Shown one piece after another: positions 15,242-23,144 of a stretch of DNA of 36,928 nucleotides. The stretch's first letter is position 1; each line of letters opens with the position of its first letter. The position numbers were made by a program, and so were the translations under genes. Where the stretch lies: positions 1 to 36,928 of the forward strand of contig CAZTQN010000037.1 of NCBI GenBank assembly GCA_964615765.1, in the 5' to 3' direction. Source of the DNA: CAZTQN01 sp964615765. Lineage in GTDB: Bacteria > Planctomycetota > Phycisphaerae > Phycisphaerales > UBA1924. The notes under the pieces were generated by a model. It had not been told where the DNA came from. It did no database searches and worked only from the letters and a program-made list of their open reading frames with translations.

Positions 15242-16516
15242 TCAGCACCCGCCGAAGTACCGCTCAAGAAAATCGAAGATGTCCTGCACGCTGACGCTGC
15301 CGCCGGCGTTGATGTCCGCGGCCGGGTCGTTGGCGAAGTACGCCGTCAGGAAATCGAACACGTCCTGCACGCTCAGCCCGCCGCTCCGGTTGAAGTCCGC
15401 CGGGCACGGGATGGGGCTGCGGACCGCGGCCTCCGTCGCGCTCCGCAGCAAGGCGTATAAGCCCTGCAGGTTGCTGCCCGAGGTGGTGTCCGTCGCGAGC
15501 ACGCCGACGACCCCGTCATCGAAATCGACCCACGACGCGAACCCGCGCGCCCCCGCCGCGATCGCGCCGAGCAGCCGCCCCTGCGCGTCCCGCTGATCCA
15601 GCCACACGCCCACGCCGTAGTCCGTCACGCCCTCCAGCGGCGAGCCGACCAGCGTGACCGGGTCCGGCGATTGCCGCGTGAACAGCGCATCGACGGACGC
15701 CTGCTGCAAGACGCGCACGTCGACGCCGGTCTCAAGGCGGTACAGCCCGCCGCGCCGCAGCATCTCCATGAACCGCCCGAACTCGCTCGCCGTCGAGTCG
15801 CACCCGCCCGCGATCCGCGGGTTGCTGGGCGTCGTCAGCCGGAACACCGTCCGCGTCAAACCCAGCGGCTGCGCGATCCGCGTCTGGTACAGCCCGTTCC
15901 ACGATTGCCCGCTGGCCCGCTCCGCGACGGCCCCCGCGATGTGCATCGAGTTCCCGCCGTACCAGAACACCGTCCCCGGCGGGTACGCCAGGTCCACCGT
16001 CAACATCTGCAGCGCCGACTGCTGCAGCGTCAGCGTCGGGCTGCTGATCGCCTGGTTGAACAGCACCTGCTCGCCCAGCGTCGTCGGCCCGATGCCCGAC
16101 GTGTGCGAGAATGCCTGACGGATCGTCACCGACCCAAGGTCCGTCGGCAGCCCGGCGAAGTAGTCGCTGAGCCGCGTGTCCAGCGCAAACCGCCCGACGG
16201 TCTGATTCTGATTCGTCTCCACCAGCGCCATGATCACCGCCCCGGCGATCGTCTTGGTCGACGAGTCGGCATTCGCCAGCCGATCGATCGACCACGCCCC
16301 GAACGCGCGGTGATAGATCACCACGCCGTCCTTCAGAATCCGCAGATCAAACCCCGGCACCGGGGTCTCGACGTTCTGCCCGTTGATCGCGCCCTGAGCC
16401 AGCGCCGTGACGGCGGACAGGTCATAGCCCGTGAGCTGATCGGCACGGGCGGCGGGGGTTCCAGCAAGCGCGCCGATCATCCCGAGCGCGGACATTGTCA
16501 GCGAGGATCGAATCAT
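15242..16516 (-). CDS. Secreted serine beta-lactamase-family hydrolase with dockerin-like C-terminal tail
   Basis: 424 residues. A signal peptide covers 1-25 (cleavage after ARA). The PF00144-type fold (class C beta-lactamase, esterase, D-peptidase) covers about 45-365: the SxxK motif is in ADSSTKTIAG, followed by IRQAFSHTSGIGP, typical of the family. The place of the YxN motif reads WYGGNSMHIAG, so the third position is Gly and not Asn. The substrate could be a peptide, ester or lactam. The last 55 residues are two EF-hand-like repeats, DFNRSGGLSVQDVFDFL and DINAGGSVSVQDIFDFL, ending in FGGC, as in dockerin modules. GGAG precedes the ATG at 16516. The same tail ends the next protein upstream, so the two may share a secretion or surface-attachment route. 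Confidence 0.88.
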   Translation of the reverse strand: MIRSSLTMSALGMIGALAGTPAARADQLTGYDLSAVTALAQGAINGQNVETPVPGFDLRILKDGVVIYHRAFGAWSIDRLANADSSTKTIAGAVIMALVETNQNQTVGRFALDTRLSDYFAGLPTDLGSVTIRQAFSHTSGIGPTTLGEQVLFNQAISSPTLTLQQSALQMLTVDLAYPPGTVFWYGGNSMHIAGAVAERASGQSWNGLYQTRIAQPLGLTRTVFRLTTPSNPRIAGGCDSTASEFGRFMEMLRRGGLYRLETGVDVRVLQQASVDALFTRQSPDPVTLVGSPLEGVTDYGVGVWLDQRDAQGRLLGAIAAGARGFASWVDFDDGVVGVLATDTTSGSNLQGLYALLRSATEAAVRSPIPCPADFNRSGGLSVQDVFDFLTAYFANDPAADINAGGSVSVQDIFDFLERYFGGC

Positions 16517-16720
16517 GAGTCAGACTCCGGGCGAAGCCGTGGTGAGTGCATCACAACCGGCGCAGGCCGCGCCGGCGAGCGGCTGAACGCACACCGACCG
16601 CGCGATATTGCCATCACGCGTCCACCAGCCCGCATCACGGGTCAACGCGCGAGCGGTCCGCCCACGGGTTGTGTGATTATCCGGGCTGCCAGCAACCCAC
16701 CCGGCTTCATGGCCGTTCGG

Positions 16721-19396
16721 TCAGCACCCGGTGAAATACGCCGTCAGGTAGTCGAACACGTCCTGAATGTCCAGGGCGCCCGACTGATCGAAGTCGCTCC
16801 GGAGGTCGCCGCCGAACCATGCGCCGAGGAAGCCGAAGACGTCCTGCGGGGAAAGGACGCTGTCTCCGTTGAAGTCCGCGCGGCAACGGTCGGTCGCGAA
16901 CGCGACCGTCTGCGTGGTCACGCTCCCGCACGGGTTGGTGATCACGCAGTCGTACTGACCACGGTCGGCGAGCGTGGTGCCGACCAGCAGCAGGTTGGGG
17001 CCGTTCACACCGCCCGCCACGGCTCCGGAAGCCTGCACGCCGTCAAGGAGGTTCACGCCGGCCCGGCGCCACTGGTACGTAACGGGCCCGAACACGTCGT
17101 ATGCGCGATCGGTCCGGACCGAGAACATGGCGGACCCGCCGTCGGCGAACGCCGGCGCAGCGGGCTGCCGGCTTATCCGTGGGAGCGAGGAGTCGGTGTA
17201 TCGCGCCCAGAACGCGGACGGCTCATTTCCGGCGCCGAGGAAGTCACCGCCGACGAACAGTTCGCCGTCGATCACGCTCAGACTTCGTCCCGCGATCACG
17301 TTGCTCTCCGGCAACCCGCCGAGGCCGGACGAAAGCGGAGCCCAGACCTGCCCGTCCGCGTCGAATCGCGCGATGTTGGCCGCCGGCACACCCGTGCCGG
17401 TCTGGGAGAAGATGCCCGCCGCGTACAAGCGACCGTTGTAGCTCGCCAGCGCCAGCACCGTCTGTGTTCCCGACGAACTTCCCAGCCCTGAATCCACCGT
17501 CGCCCACGTCGTTCCCGAAATCCAGCGTGCCACCCGCCGGTGGGGTTGGTTGGAGAGTGTCGTGAACGGACCGCCCGCGAACAGAGAGCCGTTGTGGGAC
17601 ACTAACGAGGACACCGTCGGCACAATCTGACCGCTGTTGAGCGACACCCACTGCCCCGCCGAGGTCAGCCGGCTGACGAACTGTTCTCCGCCCGCGAAGA
17701 GCATGCCGTTGTGAACCACCAGCGACAGCACTTCCGAAGTGGAGACCAATCCGGGAGTCCCCAATCGGGCCCACGAAGTTCCGTCCCACGCCGCGATCCC
17801 GCTCACCACGAACGGCCCCGCGACCTGAAACTCGCCCGCGATAATGAGTCGGCCCTCAAACTCGACCATCGCACGCACGTCCAAAGTGGCGGTAGATGAC
17901 AACGAGCTGATGCCCGAGCCCAGGCTGCGCCAGGCGCTCCCGTCCCACCGCGCCACGCCGTTGATCAGCGTGTCGTCGGCGATATTGAAGTTCCCGCCCG
18001 CGTAAAGAGAGCCCTGGTACACGGCCAGCGAACTCACCCGCGGCGGGCTCAATGACGAGAACGACGTAGACCGGAACCCGCGACCGAAACCTGACCAGTT
18101 CGTGCCGTCGTACCGAGCGATGGCCCGCGTGTCGAGTGTCCCCATGGACGCGAACTCGCCGGCGATGACCAAATCGCCCTGGAACGACGTGATCGCGTGC
18201 ACCGCGCGGTTTGGAGACGGGACGAGCGCGACCCAGTCGACCCCGTTCCACTCGCCAATGTTCGAGAACGCGGTGCCGAGGTCGCTCCCGACCAAGGAGC
18301 CGCCCGCGATCAAGCGCCCGCGATATTCCTGCAACGTGAACACACCGGCCACGGAACCGGTGGCAGCGATTCCGCGCGCGAAAGACTCCCACTGCTGTCC
18401 GTTCCATACCCCGACGTTCGCTGAGATCAGCGGCCCGGCCGATACGAACGCCCCGCCGACTACCAGCCGCCCGTCGAACACGCTGAGCGCTCGCACAACC
18501 CCCGGATTTGTCTGCGAAATCGGCGCGTTCGAAACCCCGACAACCCCCGACTGCCCGCACGCCTCCCAGGCGTTGCTGGTCGGGTTGAACCGGGCGAGCC
18601 CGTTGACGGTCACGCCGCCCGCGAGCGTAAAGGTGCCCCCAACATGGAGAGCGTCGTTGTACGCGACCATCGCCGACCCACCGTTCAGCATGCTCGTGCT
18701 GATGGTCACCCAGGCCTGCCCGGTCCAGCGCGATACCGGGACGGAGTTCCCGCACGCGTAGATGGAGCCGTTCCACGACAGAAGACCTTCAACTCCTACC
18801 AAGGAGAACGGCCCGAGACCCAGCCCGAGCGCGGACCACCCGAAGCCGTTCCACCGAGCAATGTTTGTCGCGGCGGTGCCGCCCGCAGTTTCGAAGCTCC
18901 CGCCGACGATCAGCGAGCCTTCGTGGACCGCGAGCGCACGAACGGCAACCGTGCTGGACGTCTGGGTTGATGACACGCCGGACTGAAGGCTCGACCATGT
19001 CTCGCCGTTGAAGGCCGCGACACGCGGTGCCGCAACCGGCCCTATGGTGACGAAGTCACCACCGGCGATCAGTTGTCCGTTGTACACCGCGAGGGCCCGC
19101 ACCGGCGCGTCCGCATCCCCGATGTTCCGCCACTGCGTCCCGTCCCACGCCGCCAGCCGGCGCGCCGCCACGCCGCCAACGGTTGTAAAGCTACCCCCGA
19201 CCACCAGCCACTCGCCCTGCGGCCCACTCGGACCGTCCGGGTCCCACGTCGTGGAGGCCAGGATCGTGCCATCCACGCTCAGACGCGTCTGCCCCGGCAA
19301 AAAGCCGCCCTGACATTGCCCCCACGCGCTCGTGGGATGCATGGTCACGACAAGGGCAAAGAAGACGCCGATGATCCGAAGGACTGCTGCGCTCAT
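16721..19396 (-). CDS. Secreted 14-repeat propeller-like protein with Ig-like domain and dockerin-like tail
   Basis: 891 residues. A signal peptide covers about 1-26. From about residue 55 to 740 there are fourteen units of roughly 45-55 residues, each with a core like VRALAVYNGQLIAGGDF followed by a segment like VARWDGSAWRSLG; fourteen units could make two seven-bladed propellers. An Ig-like domain follows (about 745-835, with VTYQWRRAGVNLLDG and DRGQYDCVITNPCGSV, which has the paired cysteine). The end is two dockerin-like loops, DFNGDSVLSPQDVFGFL and DFDQSGALDIQDVFDYL, then YFTGC. No catalytic motif is seen. It is probably a binding or surface-structure protein. GGAG lies eight bases before the ATG at 19396. 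The gene is 204 bp upstream of the hydrolase gene on the same strand. Confidence 0.88.
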   Translation of the reverse strand: MSAAVLRIIGVFFALVVTMHPTSAWGQCQGGFLPGQTRLSVDGTILASTTWDPDGPSGPQGEWLVVGGSFTTVGGVAARRLAAWDGTQWRNIGDADAPVRALAVYNGQLIAGGDFVTIGPVAAPRVAAFNGETWSSLQSGVSSTQTSSTVAVRALAVHEGSLIVGGSFETAGGTAATNIARWNGFGWSALGLGLGPFSLVGVEGLLSWNGSIYACGNSVPVSRWTGQAWVTISTSMLNGGSAMVAYNDALHVGGTFTLAGGVTVNGLARFNPTSNAWEACGQSGVVGVSNAPISQTNPGVVRALSVFDGRLVVGGAFVSAGPLISANVGVWNGQQWESFARGIAATGSVAGVFTLQEYRGRLIAGGSLVGSDLGTAFSNIGEWNGVDWVALVPSPNRAVHAITSFQGDLVIAGEFASMGTLDTRAIARYDGTNWSGFGRGFRSTSFSSLSPPRVSSLAVYQGSLYAGGNFNIADDTLINGVARWDGSAWRSLGSGISSLSSTATLDVRAMVEFEGRLIIAGEFQVAGPFVVSGIAAWDGTSWARLGTPGLVSTSEVLSLVVHNGMLFAGGEQFVSRLTSAGQWVSLNSGQIVPTVSSLVSHNGSLFAGGPFTTLSNQPHRRVARWISGTTWATVDSGLGSSSGTQTVLALASYNGRLYAAGIFSQTGTGVPAANIARFDADGQVWAPLSSGLGGLPESNVIAGRSLSVIDGELFVGGDFLGAGNEPSAFWARYTDSSLPRISRQPAAPAFADGGSAMFSVRTDRAYDVFGPVTYQWRRAGVNLLDGVQASGAVAGGVNGPNLLLVGTTLADRGQYDCVITNPCGSVTTQTVAFATDRCRADFNGDSVLSPQDVFGFLGAWFGGDLRSDFDQSGALDIQDVFDYLTAYFTGC

Positions 19397-19437
19397 TACT
19401 AATGACTCCCGGATGAACCCGAAATATACCCGGCAAT

Positions 19438-19449
19438 CCCTGATCAGGG
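19438..19449. promoter_or_regulatory. 12-bp perfect palindrome in the divergent region before atpG
   Basis: CCCTGATCAGGG reads the same on both strands. It lies 42 bases upstream of the 891-residue protein gene and about 155 bases upstream of atpG. On the minus strand a TATATT box follows it by 11 bases, with no matching -35 element. It could be a repressor site for the propeller gene, but there is no second copy in the window to support this. Confidence 0.3.
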
Positions 19450-19603
19450 GGTATCCGCACGCCGTTAAGATTGTGTGGGTATCTGCGGGTATTCACTCAT
19501 AACCCGCGGCTTTTCGTCTTGCTGCCACGTCCATCGCGCCAGCGCCCCTCAACCTCGCCCCTCATCCCCCCTCCCCCGAACCCCCCGCCTACCCTTGCCT
19601 CCC

Positions 19604-20506
19604 ATGGGCAAGACCCGCGAGATCAAGAAGCGCATCAAGGCGGTCGGCAACATCCGTCGCATCACCAAGACGATGCAGATGATCGCCACCAGCAAGTTCG
19701 CCAAGGCCCAGCAAAAGGCCACCGCGAGCAAGCCCTACACCGAGGGCGTTTTCCAACTGGTCCGCGAGATCGCCTCCAACCTCGCCCCCGCCGGCGGCGG
19801 CGAGGGCGGCATCTCGCACCCGCTCATCTCCGGCCCCGCCGAGAAACCCAAGACCGAGCCCAAGAAGCTCACCCTCATCATCACCTCCGACCGCGGCCTG
19901 TGCGGGCCCTACAACGGCTCGGTGCTCCGCACCGCCATGCAATACCTCCGCTCCAACCCCGCCGCCAAGGCCGGCGAGATCGAACTCGTCGGCCGCAAGG
20001 GCGCCGCCTTCCTCCGCTTCAACGGCGTGCCCGTCGCGCAGCTCCACGCCCTCGGCGACAAGCCCTCGCTCGAGCAGATCGACCGCATCGCGCAGTCCTA
20101 CATGGACCGCTTCACCCGCGGCGAGATCGCCAGCGTCCACGTCATCTACATGCGCTTCATCACCCTGGGCCGCCAGAAGCCCGAGGTCATGCAGCTCCTC
20201 CCGCTCCAGCCCCCCGCCGCCGAGAAGGCCGAGCCCAAGAAGGTCGGCGTCGATTACGAGTTCAGCCCGCCCGCCGGCCAACTGCTCAACACCCTGCTGC
20301 CCGCCGCGACGCGCGCCATGCTGGCCCAGGCCATCAACGACGCGATCGTCAGCGAGCACATCGCCCGCATGGTCGCGATGAAGTCGGCCACCGACAACGC
20401 CGGGAAGATGGGCAAGCGCCTCACGCGCCAGTACAACCGCGCCCGCCAGGCCCAGATCACCACCGAACTCACGGAAATCATCTCGGGCGCCGCGGCCCTC
20501 GAGTGA
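19604..20506 (+). CDS. atpG: F1F0 ATP synthase gamma subunit
   Basis: 300 residues. The N-terminal helix starts MGKTREIKKRIKAVGNI and continues RRITKTMQMIATSKFAKAQ. The middle has IITSDRGLCGPYNGSVLR, and the C-terminal helix contains SATDNAGKMGKRLTRQYNRARQAQITTELTEI. These are the conserved ends that form the rotating central stalk inside the alpha/beta ring. The start is fixed by the family N-terminus; the 50 bases before it are pyrimidine-rich with no ribosome site, and a longer frame from 19475 is not credible. The usual neighbours atpA (before) and atpD (after) are absent: a divergent secreted-protein gene lies upstream and a convergent operon downstream, so the gene appears to be transcribed alone. 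Confidence 0.96.
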   Translation: MGKTREIKKRIKAVGNIRRITKTMQMIATSKFAKAQQKATASKPYTEGVFQLVREIASNLAPAGGGEGGISHPLISGPAEKPKTEPKKLTLIITSDRGLCGPYNGSVLRTAMQYLRSNPAAKAGEIELVGRKGAAFLRFNGVPVAQLHALGDKPSLEQIDRIAQSYMDRFTRGEIASVHVIYMRFITLGRQKPEVMQLLPLQPPAAEKAEPKKVGVDYEFSPPAGQLLNTLLPAATRAMLAQAINDAIVSEHIARMVAMKSATDNAGKMGKRLTRQYNRARQAQITTELTEIISGAAALE

Positions 20507-20515
20507 CTCTCTCAC

Positions 20516-20534
20516 CCCCTCCCAGTGGGAGGGG
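20516..20534 (+). terminator. GC-rich hairpin after atpG
   Basis: CCCCTCCC (20516-20523) pairs perfectly with GGGAGGGG (20527-20534) around the loop AGT, nine bases past the atpG stop. Only a weak T-run (GTTTCTTC) follows about 20 bases on. It also resembles the CCCTCCC-loop-GGGAGGG intergenic elements scattered through many GC-rich genomes. It lies between convergent genes, so it could serve both. Confidence 0.6.
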
Positions 20535-20588
20535 CCGGAGGGTGGGTGTGTACGTTTCTTCGCCCGCGCACGTCGCGCGGCGCAACGC

Positions 20589-21017
20589 CTATCGCAGAAT
20601 CTCCGCCACCACCGCCGGCGACCCCGCATCGATCACCCGCCGCCGCGGTCCAGCGTCCCAACCGACCGCGGCCCGCGCGGGCGGAGCAAGATCCACGACC
20701 GGCGCCTCGCGCCCATCGCCCGCCCCGCCGTGCGCGATACCGCCCGCCGCCGTGCCCGGACCACGCGGTGACGTCCACACGCTTATGGCGTTGACGACCA
20801 CGGCGATCACGGCGGCCGCCGCCAGCACGCCCGTCCCACCAACAACCCAGCGCCGGACGACGCGTGCGCGTCGCCGCGCCCGCACCGCGTCGAGCAGCGC
20901 CGCGCTCGCCGCCCCCGCGCGCGCGTCCGTTGCCGCCGCCCGCCGCGCCGCCGCGCCCATCTGATCGAGCCGCTCGATCATCGCCGCGTCGACGCCGTCT
21001 CCATCGCGCGTGTTCAT
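20589..21017 (-). CDS. Single-span membrane protein in anti-sigma position
   Basis: 142 residues. The start ATG overlaps the stop of the ECF sigma gene (ATGA at 21014-21017). The N-terminal 55 residues are cytoplasmic-looking, helical and Ala/Arg-rich (AAMIERLDQMGAAARRA). One membrane span follows (about 58-80, VVGGTGVLAAAAVIAVVVNAI), then a 60-residue external tail rich in Gly, Ala and Pro. There are no cysteines and no zinc-binding HxxxCxxC motif, so it is not a standard zinc-finger anti-sigma factor. Gene order and topology nevertheless make an anti-sigma role the leading guess. It is the last gene of a five-gene minus-strand unit. Confidence 0.75.
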   Translation of the reverse strand: MNTRDGDGVDAAMIERLDQMGAAARRAAATDARAGAASAALLDAVRARRRARVVRRWVVGGTGVLAAAAVIAVVVNAISVWTSPRGPGTAAGGIAHGGAGDGREAPVVDLAPPARAAVGWDAGPRRRVIDAGSPAVVAEILR

Positions 21018-21541
21018 GCCGTCGTCTCCTGGTCCGCGAGCATCATCGCCCGCAGCCGCGTGACCGCCGAGCGATACCGCGACGCCACCGCGCTCTTGTC
21101 TACCTCGAGCACCACGCAGCACTGGTCCAGCGACAGCCCGCCCACGTGCCGCAGGTACACCACCTCGCGCTGCTCGTCCGGCAGCGCCTCGACCCACCGC
21201 GCCACCGGCACACCTTCGCCGAGCATCTCTCCCGACGCCCGCGGCTCGTGCGAGACGGCCCGCTCGCGCCGCTCGGCCCGCCCGCGGGCCCGCGCCATCA
21301 TCATCGCTTCCCGCCGCGCGATCGTGAACAGCAGGGCGATCACGTCCCGCGCGCCCTCAACCCGCGCCCGCGGCAGCGCGAGCACCCGCAGCAGCGTCTG
21401 CTGCACCGCATCGTCCGCCAGTCTCGCGTCGACCGTCCGCAGATACGCCGCCAGCCGCGGCCCGACCTGCGCGCACAGCCGCACCGCGGCGTCCTCGTCG
21501 CCGCGGTGCATGCTCAGCAGAAGTTCGCGCAGTTCGTCCAT
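21014..21541 (-). CDS. ECF-family RNA polymerase sigma factor
   Basis: 175 residues. Region sigma-2 covers about 8-75 (LADDAVQQTLLRVLALPRAR, then VIALLFTIARREAMMMARAR). Region sigma-4 covers about 112-168 (WVEALPDEQREVVYLRHVGG, then the helix-turn-helix LSLDQCCVVLEVDKSAVASR). The length and the lack of sigma-3 fit ECF factors. There is no ribosome site; the gene starts 18 bases after the lipoprotein gene ends and is probably translated by coupling. Its own stop overlaps the next gene by ATGA. It therefore seems to be driven mainly by the promoter in front of the DUF2089 gene, more than 2 kb upstream. Confidence 0.88.
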   Translation of the reverse strand: MDELRELLLSMHRGDEDAAVRLCAQVGPRLAAYLRTVDARLADDAVQQTLLRVLALPRARVEGARDVIALLFTIARREAMMMARARGRAERRERAVSHEPRASGEMLGEGVPVARWVEALPDEQREVVYLRHVGGLSLDQCCVVLEVDKSAVASRYRSAVTRLRAMMLADQETTA

Positions 21542-21559
21542 GCGTGATCGCCGACCGCG

Positions 21560-22672
21560 TCAGGGCGCCCGCTCGCCGCTCTTTGCCGCGCCGGACGCCG
21601 GCGCCGCGGCCAGATCCTTGATCAGTTGCTCCCGCCGCGCCATCGACTTGTCGTGCGCGGCACGCACCGTCGACACCACCGGCATGAACAGCACCGCCGC
21701 GGCCCCGAACTCGCCGCTCTTCCCGCGCGCTTCCAGCGCCCGCAGCCGCTCGACGGCGTCCGGCTCGTCCCATGCCCGCAGCGCCGCGTCGAAGAACCCG
21801 TCCATCTTCTTGAGATCCTGCGTCAGCGCTTCGGCCGTCAGCCCGTTGACCTGCGCGACCGCGTCCTTCGGCGGGCTGATGAACCCGACGATCTTCGCGA
21901 CCATATCCGGATCAACCTTCCCGTTCTTCACGATCGCCGAAGGCAGCCCCGCGATCACCCAGCGCCGCTCCGCGTCCAGCGCCGCCCGCATCGCGAACGG
22001 GTCCCGCTCGTCGAGCGATCGCGCCGCGTTCACCAGCCGCTGCCGCGCCGCGCCCGTCAGCCCCGGCGCCCCGATCACCACGCGGGCCGCGGCGTCCGCG
22101 TCTGCGTCGATCGCCGCCGCCACCAGCCCGCTGATAAACACCGGCTCGCTGGTGACGTGCCGCGCAAGCCTGAACATCGCCGCCGCCCGCTCGGCCGCCT
22201 CGTCAGCGCGCCCCGCATCCACCAGCCGCCGCGCGTCCGCAGACAGCAGCCGCGACGACGTTCGCGCCAGCCCGACGTGCGGGAGCAGCGCCATCACCCC
22301 CTGCGACCACGCCACGCCCCAGTCCGCACCCTCGATCGCCGACGCCCGCAGCAGTTCCGTCACCGCGTGCGGCGTCGCCTCCATCTGCTCCACGAGTTCC
22401 TCCGAAGGACGCCACGCCAACTCGCGCGAATACTCCTTGTTCAACCGGTCCGCCAGGTCCTTCGGCGTCGACGTCCACGCCTGGTAATACACCAGTGCCG
22501 CGTTGGTCGGGTCCGTAAACGCCGCCCGCGGCGCCGGCAGCGGCACCGGCCCCTGCCCCCCCGCCGACGCGCACGCCCCCAGCGGCGCCCACACCCCGAG
22601 CATCACCACCACCGTCCGCGCCGCACGCGCAGAACGGTCCATCAATTGGTTGTTCGAGCAGAGTCGTGACAT
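21560..22672 (-). CDS. Predicted lipoprotein of unknown function
   Basis: 370 residues from the ATG at 22672, chosen because a near-perfect AAGGAGGA lies seven bases upstream. The N-terminus has Arg residues, a hydrophobic stretch TVVVMLGVWAP and a lipobox-like LGAC, so Cys34 is the likely lipidated residue; the region before it is longer than usual. The mature part is almost all helical (SARRLVDAGRADEAAERAAAMFRLARHV, split here only by description, resembles helical-repeat proteins). I do not recognise a family. It is the third gene of the DUF2089-led unit and lies 77 bp after the membrane protein gene. Confidence 0.75.
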   Translation of the reverse strand: MSRLCSNNQLMDRSARAARTVVVMLGVWAPLGACASAGGQGPVPLPAPRAAFTDPTNAALVYYQAWTSTPKDLADRLNKEYSRELAWRPSEELVEQMEATPHAVTELLRASAIEGADWGVAWSQGVMALLPHVGLARTSSRLLSADARRLVDAGRADEAAERAAAMFRLARHVTSEPVFISGLVAAAIDADADAAARVVIGAPGLTGAARQRLVNAARSLDERDPFAMRAALDAERRWVIAGLPSAIVKNGKVDPDMVAKIVGFISPPKDAVAQVNGLTAEALTQDLKKMDGFFDAALRAWDEPDAVERLRALEARGKSGEFGAAAVLFMPVVSTVRAAHDKSMARREQLIKDLAAAPASGAAKSGERAP

Positions 22673-22749
22673 CGGCTGGTCCTCCTTCGTGCTTCCCACG
22701 AGGAAGATGCCGCCGACCGCCCGCCCTGCGCGCACGCCGACGAACTTTT

Positions 22750-23139
22750 TCACGTCGTCGATTGCCGGAACGCCGCCGCGTCCATCCGCCGCTGCTCGAT
22801 CTGTCGCAGCAGCCCCGGCAGCCACAGCAGCGTCGACCCGAACACCACCGTCGCGATCGCCCCGAGCAGTAGCACCGGGTACCACACGTGGTACGGCTGG
22901 CCCTTCGCGAGCGCCACCAGCCCGACAATCACCATCACCACGCCGAACACCGCCAACGCCCGCGTCGTCCACATCATCACCCCGCGCCCCTTCCCGCGCG
23001 GGATGAGCACGCCGGCCATCACGCCTAGCGCGCTGCCCACCAGCCCCAGCCCCGCCCCGCTCAGCCCGCCGACCCACCCCGCGTCCGACGGCGTCCACCA
23101 CGCCCCCGCCGCCGCCTGCGCCAGCATCTGCATGACCAT
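22750..23139 (-). CDS. Small integral membrane protein
   Basis: 129 residues with three likely membrane spans: about 27-46 (GAGLGLVGSALGVMAGVLI), 60-78 (ALAVFGVVMVIVGLVALA) and 86-106 (VLLLGAIATVVFGSTLLWL). It ends with a charged helix, RQIEQRRMDAAAF. No catalytic motif is visible. It starts five bases after the DUF2089 gene, so the two are translated together and probably work together; DUF2089 regulators next to small membrane proteins are a recurring arrangement. The family is not identified. Confidence 0.75.
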   Translation of the reverse strand: MVMQMLAQAAAGAWWTPSDAGWVGGLSGAGLGLVGSALGVMAGVLIPRGKGRGVMMWTTRALAVFGVVMVIVGLVALAKGQPYHVWYPVLLLGAIATVVFGSTLLWLPGLLRQIEQRRMDAAAFRQSTT

Positions 23140-23144
23140 GCGCG

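Noticed and set aside
14934..15248. Minus-strand 104-residue frame opposite the 98-residue orphan
   Set aside because: It is rich in Gly, Arg, Pro and His with no hydrophobic core, and it would overlap the end of the hydrolase gene. The plus-strand reading is more protein-like.
15242..16516. An antibiotic-resistance beta-lactamase
   Set aside because: The YxN motif is not conserved and the protein has a dockerin-like tail. The superfamily mostly holds esterases and peptidases, so resistance cannot be claimed.
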